From: Archangiaceae bacterium
GTDB lineage: Bacteria; Myxococcota; Myxococcia; Myxococcales; Myxococcaceae
DNA: 64,000 bases
Assembly: GCA_016879935.1 (NCBI GenBank)
Contig: JAACJQ010000041.1
Span: 1 to 64,000 of the forward strand
Reading direction: 5' to 3'
The position numbers were made by a program, and so were the translations under genes. The notes under the pieces are model-generated. The model made no database searches. It saw only the letters and a program-made list of their open reading frames with translations, and had not been told where the DNA came from. Of the stretch, positions 45,636-54,906 are shown piece after piece (within the stretch, counting starts at the first letter, position 1; the number at the start of each line of letters is the position of its first letter).

Positions 45636-46876
45636 GTGCGACTGGTGCATGCCGATGGCCGTTCTGGGCGGGGGCGCTCGAGGGTCGTGAGGTCTTCGCG
45701 CGGTGGGGTCAGGCCGGGAAGGTTCAGCAGCGCTCGACGCCCTTCACCACGGTCGTCAAGGCGCGCGCCGAGTTCGCGGCGCTGGTGAAGAAGCTCGAAG
45801 GCCTCGGGTACCAGCGTGAGCTGCCGGAGCCGGTGCTCCGCGGGCTCCAGTCCAACCCGAAAGACGAGCAGGTGATGTCGGTCTTCGCCGACGAGCTGCA
45901 GACACGTGGAGGCCCGATCGGCACCCTGGCCGCGCTCTCGGGAAACCGGAAACGCGACGGCATGGGGGCATTCATCGAGCAGAACGCTCGCGCGTTGCTG
46001 GGGCCGGCGGTGGAAGACGTCGAGCTGGGCCGCGTTCGTGAGCTCAGCTGGAGCTGGGGCTTTCTCTACGGCGTCGCCATCGACGAGCTCGCGGAGGAAG
46101 AGAGCGACACGGTCGCGACGGTGGAGGAGCTGATCGGCCGGCTCGCAGAAGCTCCGGTCGCGACGGCGCTTCGAGACGTCACGCTGTTCCCCACCGGAGT
46201 TCCCTGGAGCGAGGCAGTGAAGCGGCTCTCGCGACTGTCGCACCCCGAGGTGCTCGCTGCGATTCGGCTCGACGGGAGCGGCTTCACCCGTTGGGACGAA
46301 CATGACGCCGGTGATTTTCGCGGAGTCTGGTCCCGGTTCCCCGCGCTGCGAGATCTGGAGCTGTTCGGAACGTCGATGCAGCAGGGCGACCTCGAGAGCC
46401 TTCCGTTGCGGCGACTGTCTCGGCTGGGGGGGGGCATCTCGGAGCGCGATCTGAAGACGCTGGCGAAACTCGATCAGCTCGAAGCGCTCGAGCTCGGGTT
46501 TGGGCGTGGCTCGGAGGAAGAGACCGATCGACACCTGCTCGCGTTGCTCCCTCGCCTCGGCGACCTTCGTCACCTCGCGCTGCGCGACCTCGAGCTGACC
46601 GAGCGGTTCTGCGAAAGGCTGCTCGAGCTGCCGATGTGGAAGCAGCTGCAGTCGGTCGATCTCTCCGACTGCTGGGTCGATGACGAGTCGACCGCGCGTT
46701 TCCTCGGAGAGGAGCGCACCGCGTATCGGCACCTCGAGCGGCTCGCCGGCCCCTTCATGCTCGAGGCCTCCGACGAACCCGACTTCGAACCCGATGAAGA
46801 CGACGAGCGTGAGCGCATTCCCGTGCTCGACGCACTGCCGAACCTCGTCAACTCGGCGTGGCGGGCTGCACGCTGA
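45636..46876 (+). CDS. WGR-TIGR02996 leucine-rich-type protein, apparent frameshift
   Basis: From about 45662 the frame encodes about 400 residues: a WGR-like domain (FWAGALEGREVFARWGQAG; EFAALVKKLEGLGYQ), a TIGR02996-type repeat (LRGLQSNPKDEQVMSVFADE) and leucine-rich repeats (LRDLELFGTSM; LEALELGFGRG). The first WGR strand (VRLVHADGR) lies in a different frame from GTG 45636, so one base appears lost at 45660-45662, or translation starts elsewhere. The end overlaps the EI24 gene by 29 bases. Real gene, but its integrity is in doubt. Confidence 0.55.
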
Positions 46877-47642
46877 GGGTCCGGCGATGCGCTCCAACAG
46901 CGACCATCGCGCCCCCGACGCTGACCGGCCCTGCGACGAAGAGCAGCGCGGGCGGGAACATCACCAGCGGCACGCAGGCGAGCGCGTAACCGAGGAGCAG
47001 CGCAGGCTCCTTCAGCAGCAATCGGCGTGGAAGCCCGAGGCGGTCGCGGTTGTCGGCGATCGCGCCATGAGCGAGGAACAGCGCGCCGATCGCCGTCTGC
47101 GCGACGACGACGAGCACCGCGCCGACGACCGGCACCAGAATCAGCGTCATCGCTGCGACTGACGAGAGCGCCCAGATCACGAGCCGGCGAGCGCTGGGAA
47201 ACAGGCCCGCCACGGCGCGCTTCACGACGGCGGGTGCATCGATCGACGGCGCGGGAGCGTCACCCAGCACGACCCGCTGCACGTGCAACGCCATGCGCTC
47301 GAGCGCGGCCGCGGCGATGGCGCCCTGCAGCTGCCACGCGGTCAGCAGCGCACCGACGATCAACAACGCGGTCAGACCGACCCGAATCGCGAGCCAGGTC
47401 GCCGCGCCGAACAGCCCTGGTGCCTGATCGAACAACAGCTCCTGCAGCGGCCCCCCCAACAGCACCGCCACGAGACAGCCGATGGATCCGAGCCCGAAGG
47501 TGAGCAGCGCAGGAACGAACGCGAGCCCACGCAGCTCCCGCTCCCGCACCTGCCAGAGGAACGCCCGCGGCAACTGCAGCGCCGCCCAACCGAACGCCCC
47601 GAACGCGTTTCGAGGCGGCCCGAACGTGGCGCGAGCGCTCAC
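46848..47642 (-). CDS. EI24-like membrane protein
   Basis: A 264-residue inner-membrane protein with five or so helices, matching the EI24/CysZ-type pattern: WQVRERELRGLAFVPALLTF, a long loop with helical SIDAPAVVKRAVAG, then LVIWALSSVAAMTLILVPVVG and GYALACVPLVMFPPALLF. Related proteins include sulfate permease CysZ, but substrate cannot be claimed. The start overlaps the Hsp70-like gene stop (ATGA), so the two are coupled. It converges with the WGR gene. Confidence 0.75.
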   Translation of the reverse strand: MSARATFGPPRNAFGAFGWAALQLPRAFLWQVRERELRGLAFVPALLTFGLGSIGCLVAVLLGGPLQELLFDQAPGLFGAATWLAIRVGLTALLIVGALLTAWQLQGAIAAAALERMALHVQRVVLGDAPAPSIDAPAVVKRAVAGLFPSARRLVIWALSSVAAMTLILVPVVGAVLVVVAQTAIGALFLAHGAIADNRDRLGLPRRLLLKEPALLLGYALACVPLVMFPPALLFVAGPVSVGGAMVAVGAHRRTLSVQPATPS

Positions 47643-49705
47643 CGGCCGAAGAGCTTCTTGAAGAACCCGCTCTTGTTGCTGACGGGCTTCTCACTCTCTC
47701 CAGGCAACGGGGCTTCGGCGAGCAGCTGCGCGGTGGTGGTGTCGTTCGCTTCCTGCGTGGCGAACATGACGTCGGCCGTCTTGCCAGAAGGCGTGGTGGC
47801 CGTGAGGAGCAGCCGGCCATCGGCGCTCACCGAGAAGCGCAGCGAGAGATCGCCCGAACGATCGACGCTGGTGGTGAGGGCGCCGAGGTAGTCGTTGTCT
47901 TCTGCCTTCGGCGACTGGCCCTGGAAGACGGCGAGCCGAATCGCCTGCGCCGACTGCACCGGCACGGTGAGCGTCTTCTCTGCGGGCAACCGCGTGTTTC
48001 GTTCGAGCACCTTGCGAAACCCGCCACCCCGCACGCCAATTCCAATCGGCGCTGACAGCACCTCGGCGAGCTGAATGCCCGACTTGCCGCGCTCCCGGAG
48101 GACGAGCGAGTGGCCGAGCAGGGCGGCACCCATGGCGACGGCACCCTGAGGATCGATGTCGGTGCGGGGTTTGCGGCCCAGCGACGCCTCGAGCCGGGAG
48201 CGTACGGCCGGTGAACGGCTCTGGCCGCCGACCATCACCACCTCGTCGAGCGACTGCACCGTCAGCTTCGCGGCTTCGAGCACGACCTGCGTCACCTCGA
48301 TGGTGCGCTCGACGAGATCGTTCGTGTTCTGCTCGAGGTACGGGCGCTCGACGTCGACGCGCAGATCGACCGGCTTGCCGTCGTCACCGGTCGACGCGAA
48401 GGGCACGTGCACCGGCGCGGTCGTCTTCTCGGACAACGCGATCTTCGCGAGCTCGGCGGCATCGCGCACGCGCTCCATCGACATGGGCGAGTCCATCAGC
48501 CGGTTGCGCGGCGTCTCGTCCATCGTCGCGACCAGCGCGTCGGCGAGGCGGGCGTCGAAGTCCATTCCGCCGAGGAAGTTGTCGCCACCCGTCGAGACGA
48601 CCTCGATGTCGTCACCGGTGATCTCGACCACCGACGCGTCGAACGTGCCGCCGCCCAGGTCGTAGACGAGCACGCGTTTGCGGGCGAGGCCCTTGCCGTA
48701 GCCGAACGCGAGCGCGACCGCCGAGGGCTCGTTCAGAATGCGCAGCACCTCGAGGCCCGCGAGCTTGCCGGCTTCGAGCACCGCCGAGCGCTGGTGATCG
48801 TTGTACCAGGCAGGCACGCACAGCACCGCGCGCGAGAGCGGCCGGCCCAGCTCGTTCTGCGCGGCGTTCTTGAGCTCCTTCAGCAGCTCGGCCGCGAGCT
48901 CGGGCAGGGGGAAGACGCGGTTGCCGATCTCGATGCCGCAGTCACCTTCGGGGTCGGGCGCGATCTTGAACGGCAGCCGGGCCTCGAGCTCCTTGATGCG
49001 CTTGGAGCGAGCGCGACGGCCCATGAGGCGCTTGAAGCCGGCGACGGTGCGCTCGGGGTGATCGACGCGATACCGACGGGCTGCGCTGCCGACGAGCAGG
49101 CGATCTTTCGCGTGATCGAGGGCGACGATGCTCGGCATGGCGGCGCCGCGCTCCGAGGCGATGGCGAGCAGGCGGGGTACCCCTTCGACGAAGGCGGCGA
49201 CGCGGCAGGTGGTGGTGCCGAGATCGATGCCGAGCACGATGTCGTTCGCCAGCTCGACCGGCTTCGAGGTGGTCGGCGCAGGGGGAATCTTCAGCTTCCA
49301 CTCGCCCGTCGTGACGACGGCGGGCGCAGGCTCGGGCGGCGCGGCGGGCGCGGGTGGAGGCTCGGCGCGCGCGGCGCCTTCGCGGGTCGCGACGATGCGA
49401 TCGATGAGCGCCCGGGTGCGCGCGTCGATGCGGGTGAAGCGCACCGTCATGCCGGAGCGGCCGGGCTGCTCGTCGACGACGACCTGGTGCACGACACCTT
49501 CACCGCGCATGAGCCGAGCGCCGTCGGCCAGCACGAACTCGAAGCTCAGAGGCGTGCCTTCGGGTTTCGCCGAGCGCGTCGCGATGAAGACGCCGCCTTT
49601 GCCGACGTGCACGCCGTAGCGATCGACGAACTCGTCCTCTGTGGCGAAGGGGAGCCGGATGCGCAGGGGCACCTTCTTCGGCTCGCTGGGTGGGGACGAG
49701 GTCAT
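47639..49705 (-). CDS. PilZ-Hsp70 (DnaK-like) fusion protein
   Basis: A 688-residue protein. Residues 1-115 form a PilZ-like domain of the myxobacterial type (RLPFATEDEFVDRYGVHVGK; MTVRFTRIDARTRALID), followed by a Pro/Ala linker and a full Hsp70 ATPase domain from about residue 155: GIDLGTTTCRVAAF, VLVYDLGGGTFDASVVE, MVGGQSRSPAVR and NEPSAVALAFGYG. The substrate-binding half (from about 515) is shortened, and the C-terminus is SGFFKKLFGR. It is not the housekeeping DnaK. A regulatory chaperone or c-di-GMP-linked switch is inference. No DnaJ or GrpE gene is adjacent. Confidence 0.85.
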   Translation of the reverse strand: MTSSPPSEPKKVPLRIRLPFATEDEFVDRYGVHVGKGGVFIATRSAKPEGTPLSFEFVLADGARLMRGEGVVHQVVVDEQPGRSGMTVRFTRIDARTRALIDRIVATREGAARAEPPPAPAAPPEPAPAVVTTGEWKLKIPPAPTTSKPVELANDIVLGIDLGTTTCRVAAFVEGVPRLLAIASERGAAMPSIVALDHAKDRLLVGSAARRYRVDHPERTVAGFKRLMGRRARSKRIKELEARLPFKIAPDPEGDCGIEIGNRVFPLPELAAELLKELKNAAQNELGRPLSRAVLCVPAWYNDHQRSAVLEAGKLAGLEVLRILNEPSAVALAFGYGKGLARKRVLVYDLGGGTFDASVVEITGDDIEVVSTGGDNFLGGMDFDARLADALVATMDETPRNRLMDSPMSMERVRDAAELAKIALSEKTTAPVHVPFASTGDDGKPVDLRVDVERPYLEQNTNDLVERTIEVTQVVLEAAKLTVQSLDEVVMVGGQSRSPAVRSRLEASLGRKPRTDIDPQGAVAMGAALLGHSLVLRERGKSGIQLAEVLSAPIGIGVRGGGFRKVLERNTRLPAEKTLTVPVQSAQAIRLAVFQGQSPKAEDNDYLGALTTSVDRSGDLSLRFSVSADGRLLLTATTPSGKTADVMFATQEANDTTTAQLLAEAPLPGESEKPVSNKSGFFKKLFGR

Positions 49706-49764
49706 GTGGACGGCAGGTGAACCGGAGCGGCGAGTGTAGCGGCTCGTGGGTTCGGCACCACTGT

Positions 49765-49786
49765 GTTTCCCAGTTCGACTCCGCCT
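49765..49786 (+). repeat. 22-bp direct repeat, copy 1
   Basis: Begins GTTTCCCAGTTCGACT and ends CCGCCT; identical to 49871-49892. The core GTTCGACTCC resembles a tRNA T-arm, but the stem does not pair, so no tRNA is claimed. Confidence 0.6.
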
Positions 49787-49870
49787 TCGCGAGCCACAGG
49801 CGCCGCGGATGGGCGGGGCGGTGATGAAGGACCGCCGCGCCTCAGGCTCGCTCTGGGCTTCGTCTCACGG

Positions 49871-49892
49871 GTTTCCCAGTTCGACTCCGCCT
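49871..49892 (+). repeat. 22-bp direct repeat, copy 2
   Basis: Exact copy of 49765-49786, 84 bases downstream, and reaches into the 3' end of the lipoprotein gene at 49891. The gap between copies is GC-rich with no gene. Confidence 0.6.
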
Positions 49893-50493
49893 AGAGCAGG
49901 GGTGCTTCGATGGGCGCGGCGCCGGCGGGCAGCACGAGCTTGAGCCCTGCCGAGAGCGACGCCGGCGGTACCTCGAAGAACAAAACCAGGTCCTGCGAGA
50001 CGCCGGCGCTGATGGTCGAAGCGAGCGGGCTGCCTTGACCAACGCGCTGCACGTCACGCGCGAGCTCGAACGTCTCGGAGCCCTTCACCAGCGTCGCCTT
50101 CGCGAGATCGAACGAGGTGTCCTTCGTGGTCGACACCGAGACGACGAGCTTCACGAACCGGTCAGCGGTCGACAGCTTCACCTTCGGGCCAGCGACGATC
50201 TGCGCGGTCTCGAGACGCTTCGGCGTGAGCGTGACCTCTCCGACCGTGATCGCATCGGACTTCACGGCCACGTTCACCGGAACGTCAGGCGGCTGCTGCG
50301 CGATGTCGGCCAGCGGCTGCGGAGGCTCTTTGATCGCGTTCGCGCCAGGCGGCCCACCGGGAGCACCACCCTTGTCGAGGCGCTCCTGCTCGGCCTTCAG
50401 CTTTCGAATGAGGGGATCGTTCTCGTCGACCGACGACTTCTTCTCCGGACACCCAGCGAGGAGCAGTGGAACGACGAGAAACAGGCTCCGCAT
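49891..50493 (-). CDS. Hypothetical lipoprotein, DUF4352-like domain
   Basis: A 200-residue lipoprotein with lipobox LLAGC, a Pro/Gly-rich linker and a beta-sandwich C-terminal domain (AITVGEVTLTPKRLETAQI; FVKLVVSVSTTKDTSFDLA; DLVLFFEVP) that resembles DUF4352/immunoglobulin-like proteins. Its ATG shares one base with the alaS stop (TGATG), so it is co-translated after alaS. Function unknown; lipidation suggests the outer membrane or periplasm. Confidence 0.7.
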   Translation of the reverse strand: MRSLFLVVPLLLAGCPEKKSSVDENDPLIRKLKAEQERLDKGGAPGGPPGANAIKEPPQPLADIAQQPPDVPVNVAVKSDAITVGEVTLTPKRLETAQIVAGPKVKLSTADRFVKLVVSVSTTKDTSFDLAKATLVKGSETFELARDVQRVGQGSPLASTISAGVSQDLVLFFEVPPASLSAGLKLVLPAGAAPIEAPLL

Positions 50494-53159
50494 CAGGCGC
50501 CCTTCACGTGCGCGATGAGCTTCTCGAACGCCTGCGGCAGCTTCGACGGGTCGGTGCCGCCAGCCTGCGCCATGTCGGCTCGACCGCCGCCTTTGCCACC
50601 GAGCTCGGCCGCCATGACCTTCACCGCGTCACCCGACTTGAAGCCCTTGTCGACGAGGTCCTTCGTGGCGGCGACGAGGATGATCGCCTTGCCATCAGCC
50701 GTGGCTCCGCCGAGGCCGACGACGCCCGAGTGCAGCTTGTCGCGGTACTTGTCGGCGAGCTGCTTGAGCAGGTTCGCATCGGCGCCATCGACGCGGTGGG
50801 TGAGCACCTTGATGCCGTTCACGTCCTGCACGGACTCGGCGTCGGTCGACGCGCTCGCGGCCTTGAGCTGCACCTCTTCGATCTTCTTCTCGAGCTCCTT
50901 CACGCGCTTCTGGTTCGTCTCGATGCGCTTGGGGAGATCGGGCGGCGCGGCCTTGTACAGCGCAGCCGACTGCATGAGCAGCCGCTCGATTCCGCGGAAG
51001 TGATTCACCGCAGCAGCGCCCGTGTACGCGACGATGCGGCGCACGCCGGCGGCAATGGCCGACTCCTCGATGATCTTGAACAGCCCGATGTCGCCAGAGC
51101 GGAAGACGTGCGTGCCGCCGCAGAGCTCGGTCGACTCGGGGTGCACGGTGACGACGCGAACCTTCTCGCCGTACTTCTCGCCGAAGAGCGCGACGGCTCC
51201 AGCAGCGCGAGCCTCGGCCAGACCCATCACCTTCGTCTCGGCGCCCTTGTTGTCGCGCACCCAGCCGTTGACGAGATCTTCCACGCGGTCGATCTGCTCC
51301 TGCGTGAGCGCCTGGTAGGTCGAGAAGTCGAAGCGCAGCTGCTCGGGCGTGACCTCGGAGCCCTTCTGGTTGACGGTCTCTCCCAGGACGACCTTCAGTG
51401 CGCGGTGCAGCAGGTGCGTCGCGGAGTGGTTCGCACGAATGCGGTTCCGCCGCTCGGCATCGACCTGCAGCGTGAGTGTCTCGTTCGCGGCGAGCGTGCC
51501 TTCGGCGACCTTCACCTTGTGAACGAACAGCGAACCCGCTGGCTTCTGCACGTCGAGCACGTCGACGCGCACGCCCTTCGCCGTCATCGTTCCCGTGTCG
51601 CCGACCTGGCCGCCTGAGTTTCCGTAGAACGGCGTCTGATCGAGCACGACCTCGACGGTCTCTCCGGTCTTCGCGGTCTCGACCTTCACGCCGGCCTTCA
51701 GAATCGCGAGCACCTTGCCCGTGCCGGTGACGCCTTCACCCTCGTAGCCGAGGAACTTCGTCTCGGGCAGCGAGCCAGCGAGCTTCATGTACACGTCGGC
51801 GACGGCCTGCGTGGAGTTGAGCTGGTTCTTCTCCTGGCGCTCGCGCTCTTCGTCGAGCAGCGCGTCGAAGCGCTTCTTGTCGATGGAGAGATCGAGCTCC
51901 TTCGCCATGACCTCGGTGAGGTCCCACGGGAAGCCGAACGTCTGGTGCAGGTCCCACACGATCTCGCCGCTGATCACCTTCGACTTCGTCTGCTCGAGGC
52001 GGGCGACTTCCTTCATGAGCAGCGCGCGGCCAGCCCGCAGCGTGCGACGGAACGCGGCCTCTTCATGGCGCGTCACCTCGAGCACGAAGTCACGCTTCTC
52101 CTTCAGCTCGGGATACGCCTCGTGCATCGACGTGATGATCGCGTCGACGGTCTCGTGGAAGAACGGCTCCGAGAGATCGAGCGTCTGATCACCGTGGCGA
52201 ATCGCGCGCCGCATGATCCGCCGCAGCACGTAGCCACGGCCCTCGTTCGACGGCTGCACACCATCGGCAATCAGGAACGCCGCGGTGCGCGAGTGATCGG
52301 CGATGACCCGCATGGCCGAGTCCTGCACGTTGTTCCACGTGCCGCCGTACTTGAGCTTCGACAGCCGCTCGACGGTGGCCAGACAGCCCGCGAAGAGATC
52401 GATGTCGTAGTTCGAGCCCTTGCCCTGCACGACGCTGGTGACGCGCTCGAGGCCCGCGCCGGTGTCGATGCTCGGCTTCGGAAGAGGGAAGAGCTTTCCA
52501 CCCGCCTCCTTGCGCTCGAACTGCATGAACACGAGGTTCCAGATCTCGAGCCAGTTGTCCGACTCGCCGGGCTTCTCCTCTTCCTTCACCGGGTGGTTCG
52601 GCAGGTAGAAATAGATTTCGGAGCACGGCCCGCACGGCCCGGTGTCACCCGCCGCCCAGAAGTTGTCCTTGAGCCCGAGCGCGTGAACGCGGTGCTTCGG
52701 AACGCCAGCCTTCTCCCAGAGCGCGCGCGCTTCGTCGTCGGCGGGAATGCCCTCTTCGCCCTTGAAGACGGTGACGCTCAGGCGCTCGACGGGAATCTTG
52801 ATGACCTGGGTGACGAACTCCCACGCCCAGGTGATCGCGTCGGCCTTGAAGTAGTCGCCGAACGAGAAGTTGCCGAGCATCTCGAAGAACGTGTGGTGAC
52901 GGGCGGTGAAGCCGACGTTCTCGAGGTCGTTGTGTTTGCCGCCGGCGCGAACGCACTTCTGGGCGGTGGCCGCGCGCGTGTAGTCGCGGGTCTCGCGGCC
53001 GGTGAACAAGTCCTTGAACTGCACCATGCCGGCGACGGTGAAGAGCAGGGTGGGATCGTTGGTGGGCACCAGGCTGGACGAGGCCACGCGGCGGTGCTGC
53101 TTCGACTCGAAGAACTTCAGGAAGGCTTCGCGAATCTGTGACGTGGTGAGGGAAGACAT
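50493..53159 (-). CDS. alaS: Alanyl-tRNA synthetase
   Basis: An 888-residue AlaRS. Catalytic part: class II motifs with TNDPTLLFTVAGMVQFKDLF, GNFSFGDYF and NLVFMQFER; editing domain: HSATHLLHRALK and CGGTHVFRSGDIG (Zn ligands His and Cys); C-Ala domain near the end (LGGATADGKAIILVA; GGKGGGRADMAQAGG). Length is normal. I use ATG 53159 because homologues begin near MSSLTTSQIR; GTG 53177 adds six residues. A lipoprotein gene is coupled downstream. Confidence 0.97.
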   Translation of the reverse strand: MSSLTTSQIREAFLKFFESKQHRRVASSSLVPTNDPTLLFTVAGMVQFKDLFTGRETRDYTRAATAQKCVRAGGKHNDLENVGFTARHHTFFEMLGNFSFGDYFKADAITWAWEFVTQVIKIPVERLSVTVFKGEEGIPADDEARALWEKAGVPKHRVHALGLKDNFWAAGDTGPCGPCSEIYFYLPNHPVKEEEKPGESDNWLEIWNLVFMQFERKEAGGKLFPLPKPSIDTGAGLERVTSVVQGKGSNYDIDLFAGCLATVERLSKLKYGGTWNNVQDSAMRVIADHSRTAAFLIADGVQPSNEGRGYVLRRIMRRAIRHGDQTLDLSEPFFHETVDAIITSMHEAYPELKEKRDFVLEVTRHEEAAFRRTLRAGRALLMKEVARLEQTKSKVISGEIVWDLHQTFGFPWDLTEVMAKELDLSIDKKRFDALLDEERERQEKNQLNSTQAVADVYMKLAGSLPETKFLGYEGEGVTGTGKVLAILKAGVKVETAKTGETVEVVLDQTPFYGNSGGQVGDTGTMTAKGVRVDVLDVQKPAGSLFVHKVKVAEGTLAANETLTLQVDAERRNRIRANHSATHLLHRALKVVLGETVNQKGSEVTPEQLRFDFSTYQALTQEQIDRVEDLVNGWVRDNKGAETKVMGLAEARAAGAVALFGEKYGEKVRVVTVHPESTELCGGTHVFRSGDIGLFKIIEESAIAAGVRRIVAYTGAAAVNHFRGIERLLMQSAALYKAAPPDLPKRIETNQKRVKELEKKIEEVQLKAASASTDAESVQDVNGIKVLTHRVDGADANLLKQLADKYRDKLHSGVVGLGGATADGKAIILVAATKDLVDKGFKSGDAVKVMAAELGGKGGGRADMAQAGGTDPSKLPQAFEKLIAHVKGA

Positions 53160-53218
53160 GGCGTTGGCTTCTGCCACACGGACGCGGCGCTCGCACCAAC
53201 CGGACTGACGTCTCGCGG

Positions 53219-53245
53219 TTGACCTTGGAGGCCGCCCGGTATCGT
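53219..53245 (+). promoter_or_regulatory. Candidate promoter of the pectin-acetylesterase-like gene
   Basis: TTGACC (53219-53224) and TATCGT (53240-53245) with a 15-base spacer, shorter than ideal. TATCGT ends ten bases before the ATG at 53256, so a transcript would have almost no leader. Confidence 0.3.
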
Positions 53246-53255
53246 CTGCGCGCCC

Positions 53256-54518
53256 ATGCGAACGCTCTGTCTGGCCACCGTGTTCGTCGTCGGGTGCAGC
53301 GCTCCAGCGCCGATGGTCGACGCGGGGCCGGTCGTCGAGGTCGATGCCGGTCAGGTCATCGACGCTGGCTTCGACGCAGGCGTTCGTGATGCCGGAGTCG
53401 TGATTCCCGGCCCACCCACCTCGTGCATCGTCGACAACAGCGACGCAGGCCTCGCGCGGCGAGACGGCTTCATCGAGGTCTGTGCCGACGCAGTCGCGAA
53501 CCCCGATGCCGTGTGCGGCGACGGCGTGCCGTACAAGTTCTCGTATCGCCCGGCGACGGGCACGAGCGCGGGCCTGCTCCTCTACTTTGGCGGCACCGGC
53601 ACCTGCACCGACTACGTGACCTGCTGGGGCCTCGATGGGCGCGGTGGCATGGGGCGCAAGGTGCAGCAGATGGGCCTCGTCACGACGGCGCCCGAGGTGG
53701 TGAACGGGCGCACCGTCGGCGTGTTCGATCGCACCGACCTGCTCAACAGCCTGCGGTCGTACGACCAGGTCTTCATCACCTACTGCACGGGCGATCTCGG
53801 GCAGGGCATGCAGAAGCAGTTGATGACGAAGCCGCTCGAGTCACCGGCCTCGGCCCGGGAAGAGATCGAGACGTTCTTCCACGGCTCGTACGACGTGCAG
53901 TTCGCCCTCGAGCAGGCGGCGCTGTTGTTCCCCACACCCCAGCGCGTCGTCGTCTACGGCACCAGCTCGGGCGCGCTCTCGGCGGTGAACGCCGTGCCCT
54001 GGGTCGCCACCGCGTTCGCGCTCGACAGCACCAGTCGGCTCAGCCTCATCACCGAGGGCGGCATGGGCGTCGGGCGGGCAGGGCAGGAGGGCCAGCTGTC
54101 GCGCCTCTTCACCCAGTTCAATGGAACGCAGGGTCGGCCGTTCGTGCGCGTCGGCCAGTTCTCGTTCATCTCCGACATCGCGCAGATCGCCGCGGCGCCT
54201 TCGAACCTGATGGTGGCGGCTGACTACCAGACCGAGCTGCGCCGTGTGGTCGAGTCGCGCATCGGGCTTCGCCCTACGGCGTACCGCGCCTTCCTGCTCA
54301 ACGGCACCTGCCACACCGTCGCGCAGTCTCCAGAGCTGTTCACGCAGAAGCAGACCGGTACACGGCCCAACCCCGACCTCACGATGATGAACGTCTCGTT
54401 CGATGCGTGGGTCGGGCGAATCATCGGCGGCACGGGCGCCATGGACATGACGATTCCCAACCTCACCGGCGACTTCTCGATGGTGTCGACGACGTGCCCG
54501 ATTTCGACGAGCCGTTGA
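53256..54518 (+). CDS. Pectin-acetylesterase-like lipoprotein
   Basis: A 420-residue lipoprotein: lipobox VVGC, a linker of VDAG/FDAG repeats, then a pectin acetylesterase/Notum-type hydrolase domain. Key parts are LLLYFGGTGTCTDYVTC, GTSSGALSAVN (nucleophile Ser) and LNGTCHTVAQSP with a candidate catalytic His. Such enzymes deacetylate or deacylate polysaccharide or protein esters outside the cell. The N-terminus has the DAG-rich linker common in this organism's exported proteins. Divergent from alaS. Confidence 0.8.
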   Translation: MRTLCLATVFVVGCSAPAPMVDAGPVVEVDAGQVIDAGFDAGVRDAGVVIPGPPTSCIVDNSDAGLARRDGFIEVCADAVANPDAVCGDGVPYKFSYRPATGTSAGLLLYFGGTGTCTDYVTCWGLDGRGGMGRKVQQMGLVTTAPEVVNGRTVGVFDRTDLLNSLRSYDQVFITYCTGDLGQGMQKQLMTKPLESPASAREEIETFFHGSYDVQFALEQAALLFPTPQRVVVYGTSSGALSAVNAVPWVATAFALDSTSRLSLITEGGMGVGRAGQEGQLSRLFTQFNGTQGRPFVRVGQFSFISDIAQIAAAPSNLMVAADYQTELRRVVESRIGLRPTAYRAFLLNGTCHTVAQSPELFTQKQTGTRPNPDLTMMNVSFDAWVGRIIGGTGAMDMTIPNLTGDFSMVSTTCPISTSR

Positions 54519-54663
54519 CCCAAACGAATCGGGCTTCCTGCTGCTCGTCGTGAACGCCGACGTGAACTGGTTGCGGTGAGTGGCAAAAAGTCGAGTTCAC
54601 CGTGCGACATCTGGCGTGCGGTGGCGTCGTCCCTGGCGAGGTCCCTTTCACTCCGGAGTGTCG

Positions 54664-54903
54664 ATGCGCGTTGTCGTGGTGACGGTTGCGATGTTGATGG
54701 CGATGGGCTGCGGGGGCGTCGACCGCACTGACACCCCGACCACGGGGGCTGGTGGGGGCTCTTCCTCCTCGACCGGCAGCTTCACCTGCAAGATCAACGG
54801 TACCTGCTACACGTGCCCAAGCTCGGGAGCCGTGGCGACCTGTCTGCGAGATGGTGCGACTGCCGCGGGGTGCTCGCGCGCGAGTGCTTCGGCCTGCCCG
54901 TAG
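54664..54903 (+). CDS. Small Cys-rich lipoprotein
   Basis: A 79-residue lipoprotein: signal peptide with lipobox AMGC, Gly/Ser-rich linker, then a Cys-rich tail (FTCKINGTCYTCPSSGAVAT; CSRASASACP) with six cysteines. Likely a disulfide-stabilised surface peptide; no family recognised. The ATG at 54664 is the first that gives a signal peptide. It converges with the DUF4173-like gene three bases on. Confidence 0.65.
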   Translation: MRVVVVTVAMLMAMGCGGVDRTDTPTTGAGGGSSSSTGSFTCKINGTCYTCPSSGAVATCLRDGATAAGCSRASASACP

Positions 54904-54906
54904 GCC

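Noticed and set aside
49765-49892. tRNA-like fragment considered as a tRNA gene
   Set aside because: The T-arm-like core cannot form its stem and no acceptor or anticodon arm is present.
51945-53141. Plus-strand frame of about 400 codons antisense to alaS
   Set aside because: Shadow of alaS; composition is Arg/Val/His-rich with no recognisable fold.
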